A stretch of DNA of 64,000 nt from DATBJG01 sp963790545 (lineage in GTDB: Bacteria; Acidobacteriota; Vicinamibacteria; Vicinamibacterales; JAMQPK01): NCBI GenBank assembly GCA_963790545.1, contig CAWBPA010000024.1, positions 1-64,000 on the forward strand. The letters are read 5' to 3'. Below, in pieces: positions 1-7,262 of the stretch (position 1 is the stretch's first letter; each line of letters opens with the position of its first letter). The notes beneath the pieces are model-generated. The model searched no databases and had not been told where the DNA came from. It saw nothing but the letters and a program-made list of their open reading frames with translations. A program made the translations under genes and the position numbers.

Positions 1-59
1 CTGGCTTTACGATACCTAGTTGTAGACTGCCGATAGGCGATCACCTTTTTGTCTGCGCG

Positions 60-274
60 AACGTTTTACCTGGTGGTGCCGTAATCCAGGCGAGACCGTG
101 CACGAGACGCTCATCAGGGAATGCTGTGAGCTTCCCGACGAGGCCCTCGTCACGCTCAGCCCGGAGCACGCTGATTGTCGTTATTTCAGTCTCGAGGAAC
201 TGACGCCAATCCAGCGAAGACGCGTGGAGGACTGCTTGGGTTTCGATGGATGTGCGCGAAGCCATCGATTCTGA
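60..274 (+). pseudogene. Nudix hydrolase remnant (C-terminal part, frameshifted)
   Basis: Read with one frame change, this stretch encodes a Nudix-family remnant. It has LPGGAV, then GETVHETLIREC, then a C-terminal part with YFSLEELTP and RVEDCLGFDG before a TGA at 272-274. A missing base near 89-92 separates PGGAV from GET. The segment between REC and the following CELP, which would hold the rest of the Nudix box and about 50 residues, is absent. The 37 bases near 211-247 are almost identical to 7139-7175, inside the second Nudix remnant, so the two are related copies. No upstream start is visible, and the gene cannot make a working enzyme. Confidence 0.6.
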
Positions 275-330
275 ACCCGCGAGTCGTTGTCGCCCGCCAG
301 TTGTGATTTTTAGGATGGCCGCTGTTCAGA

Positions 331-846
331 ATGGATTCGCTGTATCCCGAACTCTCGATCGGCTTTGGCTAAGGTGAGCGGCCCGAGGAAGGCGAGCTCG
401 TTCTCTGGGATGGATTCGACCAGCCGACAAAGGAGGACGCAGTCCGGTTCTACGCGGGTAAGAACTGGCAGGACGTTCTCACACACTTGCGAAAGCTGAA
501 GGATGAGCCAGTCTTTGGCGGCGCATACTTTCTCGAGGAGTGGTCGGTTCTAAGCCCGCGGGCGCTTGCGGACCTACGCACGGGCCCACCTGGATTTTCT
601 GCGGGAAACGCTTGCAAGCCCACAACCCAATGAGGAGTTCACATTCCACTTCCTCGGGCAGCTGTACCAAGTGTTCTACATGCACAAGGGAAGCCCATTC
701 ACTCTGGCTCAGACGAATCTCCTACGGCGAGTCGTTCAGAGGATAGCGAAAAGGCGGGGACACCCGGCACATTCGACTACTACGCGGACGATGTCCGACT
801 TCAGGCCGAAAAGGTCCTGACTCAGATGGCGGCGCACGACGACTAA
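331..846 (+). pseudogene. Decayed gene of unknown family (stop plus two frameshifts)
   Basis: Three frames read in series give one protein-like sequence. ATG at 331 opens MDSLYPELSIGFG, followed by an in-frame TAA at 370-372. The same frame continues with EEGELVLWDGFDQP and GGAYFLEEWSVLSPRALA. A frameshift near 575 leads to HLDFLRETLASP and FTFHFLGQLYQVFYMH. A second shift near 760 leads to GTFDYYADDVRLQAEKVL and a TAA at 844-846. Amino-acid character stays coding-like throughout, so this is a recently broken gene and not noise. I do not recognise the family. It lies beside other broken genes at the left end of the window. Confidence 0.5.
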
Positions 847-924
847 TTGCCGATAAGGAATCCTGACAACCCTTGCCGCCATCCCCGGCATGCGGCGCGA
901 ACTTAGAACACCAAGCCCCGACGA

Positions 925-1703
925 TTAGCGGACAGCCCGGAAGCCGACGAAGGAAGAGGGAGCCGACGGGTCGTTGGCCGTTTGAATCGCGAAGACCCCG
1001 GCAAACGGGGCGTGGCTGTTCCAGTTGCCGCCGCGAGTCAAGGCCGCAGGAAGGTTCGACCCCGAGCCGGGCCCTCCCACGCAGCTTATGTCGCTACCGA
1101 AGTCGCCGGACCAGCTCGCACAGCCATTAGCGAAGTCGCCCCACTCGGCCCCCCATTCCCAGAGGTTCCCCACCATGTCGAACGCGCCGACATCTGAGAC
1201 GCACGCGCTGCGCGATCCTGTCGCGGCCGCGCCCGAAGAATCGATGGCGCACGTCGTCGACTCGTCGTCGGCCGTATCCGGGGTGCCCAGGGCGGCCACC
1301 TGCCACTCTTGGTTGGTCGGGAGCCGTTTGCTCGAGTTGCGCGCCGCGGCCGCCGCCTGGAACCACGTGACCCACGCCGAGGGCGTCACCCCAGGGATAG
1401 AGACGGCATAGACGTCGAGGCAGCCGTTCCGGTACCGGGACAGCCGTTGGCCGCCAAGTCGCCGAATGCCAGTCCGAGCTGCACCGCACCGGCGCTCTGA
1501 AGGTTCGCGAGCGTCGCTGTGCCTTTCCGGATCTTGTTAATCAGCCCCCTTTCCGACGGCGCCACCAGCCACACGCTTGCTTGGTCCTTGTCCATACACA
1601 CTGTTCCCGATTGTACGGAGTCCGCCGGACACTCCGCCGCGACGACGTCCCCGACCAACCCCAAACACACGACAAGCGCCGCAACGGTGAGTGCGCATTT
1701 CAT
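925..1703 (-). CDS. Exported FGE/SUMF1-like protein, frameshifted
   Basis: The protein starts with a signal peptide (MKCALTVAALVVCLGLVG) preceded by a GGAG ribosome site. A mature part follows with ECPADSVQSGTVCMDK. A single-base frameshift near 1424 separates the N-terminal half from the C-terminal half, which carries formylglycine-generating-enzyme-superfamily signatures: TNQEWQVAAL, GAFDMVGNLWEW, TRGGNW and a terminal GFRAVR. The joined length is about 259 residues, usual for this fold. The paired active-site cysteines of true formylglycine-generating enzymes are not evident near the C-terminus, so it is probably a non-catalytic or differently acting relative. The frameshift may be a sequence error. 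Confidence 0.65.
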
Positions 1704-1798
1704 CGTTGGCTCCTCTCTGTTCCGGAAAAACTCCGCAGACGTGGGGAGCGCCATTATGGCCAATTGAATTTGGCTTGTGCAACGGAACTAGCCTGAGG

Positions 1799-1909
1799 CT
1801 ACGCCGGCATCGTCGACGAGCATCTTGCGGTCCGCACACGGGCCGCCATCTTCGACGTGAGCCACATGGGCGAAATTGAAATTGCCGGCCGCGATGCCCT
1901 GGCCGGCGT
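1799..1909 (+). pseudogene. gcvT: gcvT fragment (second partial copy)
   Basis: About 110 bases match the start of the intact gcvT, with position 1804 corresponding to 12164. The encoded segment runs from YAGIVDEHLAV through FDVSHMGEIEIAGRD to ALAGV. The differences I can see are almost all at codon third positions (for example CTT against CTC, GGC against GGG, GCCGGCGTC against GCGGGAGTG). The fragment has neither the start nor the remainder of the gene. Synonymous-only divergence suggests that it came from a functional gcvT in a related lineage and is not an old decaying duplicate of the local gene. Confidence 0.8.
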
Positions 1910-2017
1910 CGCTTGGTTCCTGTTTCCAGACAGTCATTTCCCTTTGGCATTCCTGCCTATTTGGCGATAATCGGCCGCAGACAGGGCTTTGTCCGCGCGA
2001 AAAGTCAAAGGATGTCC

Positions 2018-3405
2018 ATGACCCGTGTGCTCGCATTCGTCGCGTCGCTCACGATTCTGTCGTCAGTGGCCCTTCTCGCGCAGAACGGGCCGAATGAGAC
2101 ACGCGCGAAGGAAATCTTCAAGCAGCTGGTCGAGATCAACACCACGCAGTCCGTTGGGAACACGACGCAGGCGGCCGAAGCGATGGCCGCTCGCTTCAGA
2201 GCCGCCGGCTTCCCGGAGGCCGACGTGCGCGTGCTCGGTCCATCGGCGAAGAAGGGCAATCTCGTCGTGCGCTATCGAGGGACGGGCGCGAAGCCGCCGA
2301 TGATCCTGCTGGCGCATCTCGACGTCGTCGAGGCGCGGCGCGAGGACTGGTCGGTCGATCCCTTTGTCCTGACCGAGAGGGACGGGTACTTCTACGGCCG
2401 CGGCACCGCCGACGACAAGACGATGGCCGCGGTGTTCGTGGCCAACCTGATTCGCCTCAAGTCGGAAGGCTTCGTCCCCGCGCGCGACATCGTTCTGATG
2501 CTGACCGCCGACGAAGAAGGTGGGCCGGAGAACGGCGTCAAGTGGCTCATCACCAATCACCGTCCGCTCATCGACGCGGAGTTCGCCATCAACGAGGGTG
2601 GCGGCGGCGTGATGCGCAAGGGCACGTACGTCACCAACGAATACAGGCGGCCGAGAAGGTGTATCAAGATCTCCGCCTCGAAGTCCGCAACAGCGGCGGC
2701 CACAGCTCGCTGCCGGTGAAGGACAACGCGATCTATCGTCTGTCAGCAGGCCTGTCCCGACTGGCTGCATTCGAATTCCCGCCGCAGCTGAATGAGATCA
2801 CGCGGGCCTATTTCACGCGCGCGGCACCGGCGCAGCTCGATGCCCAGACGAGGGCCGACATGCTTGCTGTCGCCAAGGAGCCGATGGAACGGCCAGCGGC
2901 CGAGCGTCTGTCAGCGCAGTCCGCGTATTTCAACTCGCTGCTCCGTACGACCTGCGTGGCCACCCGGCTCGATGGTGGGCACGCGCCGAATGCGCTCCCG
3001 CAGCTGGCGACAGCGAACGTGAATTGCCGGATACTTCCGGGTGTGCCAGTCAATGCTGTCGTCACCGAGTTGACGAAAGTCCTTGCTGACCCGGCGATTC
3101 AAGTCTCACTCGTGGCCGAGGCGACGCCCAGCAAGCCGGCCGTGCTCAGAGAAGACGTGATGACCGCGACCGAGACCATCGTGAAGTCGATGTTTCCCGG
3201 AGTGCCCGTTGTGCCCGTGATGAGCACCGGCGCGACCGACGGTCTCTTTCTTCGCAACGCCGGTATTCCGACGTTTGGCGTGGACGGTCTCTTCGACGAC
3301 ATCGACGACGTCCGCGCGCACGGCCGCGACGAGCGTGTCGGTGTCAAGCAGTTCTTCGAGGACCTGGAGTTTCAGTACCGGCTGATCACGACATTATCTC
3401 GTTGA
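2018..3405 (+). CDS. Exported M20-family zinc metallopeptidase, frameshifted
   Basis: A signal peptide (MTRVLAFVASLTILSSVALL) starts at ATG 2018 with AAAGG six bases upstream. The M20 metallopeptidase core is complete in two frames: LLAHLDVVEA and YGRGTADDKT bind the first metal, DEEGG holds the general base and bridging ligand, then NEGGGG and a dimerisation domain with GGHSSLPV. The C-terminal part has a further catalytic-domain stretch ending near RLITTLSR. One base appears to be missing in GAATAC near 2645, which moves translation out of frame. The joined length of about 460 residues fits family carboxypeptidases. A periplasmic dipeptidase or carboxypeptidase is the likely role; substrate is not readable. 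Confidence 0.8.
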
Positions 3406-3669
3406 CCTGGAAGCGAAGGCCTCCGCTCTACACACTGTAAAGCGCAGTTCGAATGAGGGGCTCGAGGGATGTCGCGTTGGTCAGATGCACAACAGGGGAG
3501 CCGAGTCCAATTCAGGCGGACGTGGCCTCCGCCCGCTCACGACCAACATTGCTACAGCCCATGTCTGAGGCCGCTGAACGTCGTAGACCGCGTCGCGCGT
3601 CGGTCCAAACGCCGTGCTTCGGTAGGCACAAACGGGACTGGTGGGTGTCGCGCCCTCTGTGATGGCAGC

Positions 3670-3813
3670 CTAGAGTCGCCCGGTCAGCGCCAGAAGCAGC
3701 AGAATCAGCAGGATCAATCCGACGAGACCGCCCCCAACACGTGGTCCGCCCGCATAAAACCCTCCGCCGCCCAGCACCACGAGCAGAATGATCAGGATGA
3801 GCAGTAGGCTCAT
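3670..3813 (-). CDS. DUF3309 small membrane protein
   Basis: This 47-residue protein has two hydrophobic segments (MSLLLILIILLVVLGGG and GLVGLILLILLLLALTGRL) around a short glycine-rich turn with YAGGPR. That is the layout of DUF3309, a family of very small membrane proteins of unknown function. The chosen ATG at 3813 has a GAGGAG ribosome site upstream; longer versions add only a hydrophilic N-terminus with no family support. It stands alone, convergent with the M20 peptidase and divergent from the DUF1003 gene. The 264 bases between it and the peptidase show no gene or clear signal. Confidence 0.75.
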   Translation of the reverse strand: MSLLLILIILLVVLGGGGFYAGGPRVGGGLVGLILLILLLLALTGRL

Positions 3814-4020
3814 AAAACGCTCCTCACTTGATTGCGAGCCTTGCCCGCAACCGGCATGTCGATGTGCCTCGTCGCGTTGTTCGGATGAGTCCACATCTTA
3901 TGTCCCTGCCAGTGTCAGTGTTCAAGATTGCGGCAGCAGAGCAGGGCAGCTCATTGCCATGAAGCAACATTGGGGCCACGCGGAAGGTCTGGTCGTCTTC
4001 TTGCAGAAGTCTCCGTGGCG

Positions 4021-4566
4021 ATGCTGCACGACAACTCGGTTGAGCACCGTTCGACAACCGCGTCACGCCAGACGGCGTCGGATCGGAATATCAGTGCTAT
4101 CGCGCGTCTCGAGCACGCGATTCTGGACACACGTTCGATCGCGGATCGCCTGGCTGCGCGTATTACGCGAATCGCCGGCAGCGGACCGATGATTCTTGCT
4201 CACCTGATTGCTCTGGCGGGCTGGATCACCATCAATATGGGCGCCGTCCCGGGAATCGCACGATTCGACGCGTTTCCTTTCGATCTGTTGACCACACTGG
4301 TGTCCATCGAAGTGATTTTTTTGACGCTCTTCGTGCTGCTGAATCAGAACCGGATGACGATCGAGGCAGATCGACGAACTCATCTCAATATTCAGATCGA
4401 CCTTCTCGTCGAGCGGGAGATGACACTGATCTTGCGGATCTTGAACGAGTTGTCACTACGCGAGGGCGTGTCGAATCAGTTTACGGCTGAATTGCAAGAG
4501 CTCCTGAAAGACACCAATGTGAGGGAAATCGCGGACAAGTTGGACCAGGCGTTGCCTGACACGTGA
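4021..4566 (+). CDS. DUF1003 membrane protein
   Basis: The 181-residue product matches DUF1003 in layout. A soluble N-terminal part (LDTRSIADRLAARITRIAGS) leads to two close transmembrane helices, MILAHLIALAGWITINMG and LLTTLVSIEVIFLTLFVLL, separated by a loop with FDAFPFD. A NQNRM motif follows, then a charged cytoplasmic helical tail containing EREMTLILRILNEL. Function of the family is unknown. ATG 4021 is preferred because the sequence upstream of it in frame lacks family character, although no strong ribosome site is seen. A TTG at 3928 would extend the frame by 31 residues. Confidence 0.75.
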   Translation: MLHDNSVEHRSTTASRQTASDRNISAIARLEHAILDTRSIADRLAARITRIAGSGPMILAHLIALAGWITINMGAVPGIARFDAFPFDLLTTLVSIEVIFLTLFVLLNQNRMTIEADRRTHLNIQIDLLVEREMTLILRILNELSLREGVSNQFTAELQELLKDTNVREIADKLDQALPDT

Positions 4567-4867
4567 GCGAAGTGGGCGCCGCCAAGGCTCATCGCCCGAC
4601 CCGTTCGAAGCGATGGATGGCTAAACGCCAAACTGATGGCGGAATTCATGGCCAGAGAAGCCAACTCGGTCCCGGAGGTCGCGCTGATGGTCGATCACAT
4701 GATCGCCGTAGAGACCGAGAGTCGTAAGACTCATACCATGGCGGTAAAGCTTCGAGAGGCCCGCCTGGCCAGGGTGGCACTAGAGTGCGCGGGAGTCGCA
4801 CCTGGACGGTGATGCGCCCCGAAGGAGGGGAGCGATAATCCGGCGCTGTAGTGGGTCTGATGTTCCC
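4567..4867. other. Intergenic stretch with a possible 58-codon gene
   Basis: No recognised gene lies here. On the plus strand an open frame from ATG 4636 to TGA 4812 would encode 58 residues, including EVALMVDHMIAVETES and MAVKLREARLARVAL. The composition is protein-like but there is no family match that I recognise and no clear ribosome site. It could be a small gene or the tail of a decayed one, as in the first 900 bases. Nothing else is evident. Confidence 0.25.
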
Positions 4868-5329
4868 GTGATAGTCGACATCATCAACGACGCCGCATCT
4901 GCGTACCGTGGCATCATCCCAGCTGACTGCTGGCACGAACCCTACATGGAGTCTTCTCACCTGCTTGCCGAACTTGCTGCGAATGTCGAATTCGAGGGCT
5001 GGGACGAAGCTGGTGTTCTCGTCGGGGTGATGGGACTTCAGAACGTACGAGATGTCACGTTGATCCGCCATGCGTATGTTCGCCCGTCATATCAGAGCCG
5101 GGGTATAGGCGACGCCTTACTGACACATCTTGCTGCTCGTACCCGGGGACCGTTGCTTGTAGGGACTTGGGCAGCGGCAGAGTGGGCCGTTCGATTCTAT
5201 GAACGGCACGGCTTCCGTCTCGTCGCATCTGAAGAAAAAGATCGACTGCTCAATACAGTACCTGGAACATTTCGCCGCGTCAGCAACAGACGTCGGTGGT
5301 CCTTATGCGCTCTGGCTAACCAGCCGTAA
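4868..5329 (+). CDS. GNAT-family N-acetyltransferase
   Basis: The 153-residue protein has the GNAT fold signatures. The N-terminus DIINDAASAYRGIIPADCW is typical of one GNAT subgroup. Strand four reads IRHAYVRPSYQSRGIGDALL, which supplies the acetyl-CoA pyrophosphate loop (QSRGIG), and the C-terminal part has the common FYERHGF motif. The GTG at 4868 is the only usable start because a stop precedes it in frame. Relatives usually have about ten more residues before the first strand, so the N-terminus may be slightly trimmed. The acceptor is unknown. Confidence 0.8.
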   Translation: MIVDIINDAASAYRGIIPADCWHEPYMESSHLLAELAANVEFEGWDEAGVLVGVMGLQNVRDVTLIRHAYVRPSYQSRGIGDALLTHLAARTRGPLLVGTWAAAEWAVRFYERHGFRLVASEEKDRLLNTVPGTFRRVSNRRRWSLCALANQP

Positions 5330-5343
5330 GTCGTCCAGTTGAC

Positions 5344-5697
5344 TCAGCGGCTCGTCCTTACTGCCAACGTCTTCTTGCCGGCGGCTGCTCTCCGCGCGGG
5401 CTTTGCAGCTGCGGACCGTGTGGACACGGGCTTTTTCTTCGTGTCCGCGGCCGACTTCTTCACTTGCGTCTTCGCGCGACCCTTCCCCGAGCGACTGGCG
5501 CCCCCCGGCCACCTCATTGAGCTCGGCACTGCGGCGTCGGCCTCCTTGCCGCGACCCGTCGATCCTTTCATGCGTTCGTCCCAGTCCGTGGCGGTTTTGG
5601 CCATGCCCTGTTTCATCCGCTCGCGTGCCAAGTCATCGGGCGCTAAGCGTCCCGCGACTTTGTAATGATCGGGATTGACCTTGTTCGTCCGGCTCAT
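5344..5697 (-). CDS. Small basic protein with histone H1-like tail
   Basis: The 117-residue protein begins MSRTNKVNPDHYKVAGRL, followed by a helical acidic/basic part with RERMKQGMAKTATDWDERM. It ends in a Lys/Ala/Arg-rich tail with repeated patterns such as KKSAADTKKKP and AAAKPARRAAAGKKT. Such tails resemble bacterial histone H1-like DNA-binding segments, so nucleic-acid binding is a reasonable inference. ATG 5697 is chosen for its GGAG ribosome site. It lies 25 bases downstream of the baeRF gene on the same strand, so the two may be cotranscribed. No named family is recognised with confidence. Confidence 0.6.
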   Translation of the reverse strand: MSRTNKVNPDHYKVAGRLAPDDLARERMKQGMAKTATDWDERMKGSTGRGKEADAAVPSSMRWPGGASRSGKGRAKTQVKKSAADTKKKPVSTRSAAAKPARRAAAGKKTLAVRTSR

Positions 5698-5722
5698 TGA
5701 AAAGCTCCAGCTTGATTGAACA

Positions 5723-6878
5723 TCAGATTCTGAAGCGCAGCGTGGCACCCACTCCGCCGTGCTCAAGAAGCAACTCCGAATCTTCGATGATCCGCACGCG
5801 CGCGCCCGTTTGTTGTGCGCGGGTCACGAGGTCGTCCGAGAGCTGCAGTTGCTTGTCGCTGGCGGCATTGGGGGCCGACGTGTCGGTCGTCATGGGCTCT
5901 GAGGCATCGCCCAACGGCTGCTGAACCGGCTTGAGCGCGTCGGCGGTCGCCACGATCAGAAGCTCCTCGACCTGCCCCATCAGCAGCGCTCGCAGCGTGG
6001 CCTCGGGTCCGACGACGCCGAGGCCGCCCCCGCGCCAGGCATCGACGAGCTCCGCCACTTTCTCGCGATCCGTGGCGGCATCGTTCTGCCGCCAGAATCT
6101 CCATCATCGCGGCGACGATGTCTTCTTCGCTGGCGTGCCCATCCACTCGACCGACGTCGAGCAGCTTTTCTCTGAGAGGCGGGGGCAGTGCTTCCTTGAG
6201 CAACGGCACGACGACCTCGTCGCCGAGGACGATGATGTGCTGGATGTTATCCTCGCCGACGACACGATCGAGCGTCTCGACCACTTCCTTGACGTGGTGG
6301 AGGTGGAAATTCTCGGCGCGGCGCTGATAGCGAGCCTGCGACCAGCCGCCCATTGAGTTGTGGCGCGTCTTGACGCCTTTGACCTCCTCGCGCCTTTCGA
6401 TCGTTCCGAGACCGAACACGAGAATGCGTGCCTGGTTCGTATCGAGTACGACGGAGGCGTAACGCGGATACTGATCGATCAGCCGCACGAGGGGATACAG
6501 GTGCGGCACGCGGCTGATGAACAACCAGTGGTCGTCGATCGGCACGCCCAGCTGGACCGCGACGAAATAGTCGCCGGCTCCGGCAGACGAGAAAATCGCC
6601 AAGCCGTTCGCGGAGGGCCTCACTTCGTTGGCGAGGTAGGCGGTGATGCGCTCGACGTCGCGCCCCAGGCTGGCGTGGTCAGCGGGATGATTCTTCAACG
6701 CACGCAGCTGATCGGCGAATGCCTTGCGACAAAAGGTCTCGTAGTTGTCACGTCCGTGCTGGTCAGGAGCCAGATTCAGATACAGGCTGACCACCGGCGT
6801 GTCCTGCGGTTCGAACGCGGCCAAATTCCGAAGATGGCCGGCCAGCGGTGTGTCCAGCGAGGGTGAAGACTTCATCAT
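5723..6878 (-). CDS. baeRF-type protein (release factor-like fold), frameshifted
   Basis: The product, about 385 residues once joined, matches the bacterial archaeo-eukaryotic release factor-like (baeRF) group. An N-terminal domain includes TPVVSLYLNLAPDQHGRD and NGLAIFSS. The middle domain has YASVVLDTNQARILVFGLG and HNSMGGWSQARYQRRAE, with GDEVVVPLLKEALP. The C-terminal eL30-like domain has GPEATLRALLMGQVEELLI and ends with VRIIEDSELLLEHGGVGATLRF. A single-base shift near 6085-6095 splits the last domain from the rest. Start is one of two adjacent ATGs at 6875/6878. Roles in ribosome rescue or stress are suspected for the group, not shown here. Confidence 0.7.
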
Positions 6879-6986
6879 CACGCACTTCGGTGCAAACAAT
6901 GTTCCACTCCACCACCCAGTCCCAATAGAAGTGATGCACAGTGACGGAGTAGGCTCTAGGCGCAGAAGACAGGAGGCTCGACGCAG

Positions 6987-7262
6987 GTGGGATTCGACGA
7001 CCGGTACCGATTCAGTGCACACGCAGTCATTACAGACACTCAGGGTCGGCTGCTGCTGGTTCAGGCGACATACGGGGATCGATCCTGGAGCTTTCCTGGT
7101 GGTGCTGTCGATCCCGGCGAAACCCCGCTCGACCAGCGAAGACCCGTGGGGGACTGCTTGGGTTTCGATGCGGATCTGCGTCCCCTGAGGCGTCATGTGA
7201 TCGTCACGAGAGGGCGACTCCTTCGCAGAGGAGTCGCCCCTTCTGTTATCCCCGGTGCTTAG
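6987..7262 (+). pseudogene. Nudix hydrolase with internal deletion
   Basis: A GTG start with a strong AGGAGG site (6971-6976) opens a normal Nudix N-terminus: DDRYRFSAHAVITDTQGRL, then SWSFPGGAVDPGET. The sequence jumps at once to LDQRRPVGDCLGFDAD, which corresponds to the extreme C-terminus of the relative at 60-274 (RRRVEDCLGFDG). The Nudix box helix with its metal-binding glutamates and roughly the central 80 residues are therefore missing. The frame then runs through a hairpin to a TAG beyond the end of the neighbouring receptor gene. The ribosome site shows it was once a real gene. Activity is not possible. Confidence 0.65.
7212..7239. terminator. 11-bp hairpin, probable intrinsic terminator
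   Basis: GGGCGACTCCT (7212-7222) pairs perfectly with AGGAGTCGCCC (7229-7239) around a six-base loop. It lies about 20 bases beyond the stop of the minus-strand receptor gene and inside the end of the Nudix remnant. T-rich sequence after the stem on the plus strand is modest (CTTCTGTT); on the minus strand it is poor. A transcription-end or RNA-stability role is inferred from position and stem strength. Confidence 0.5.
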
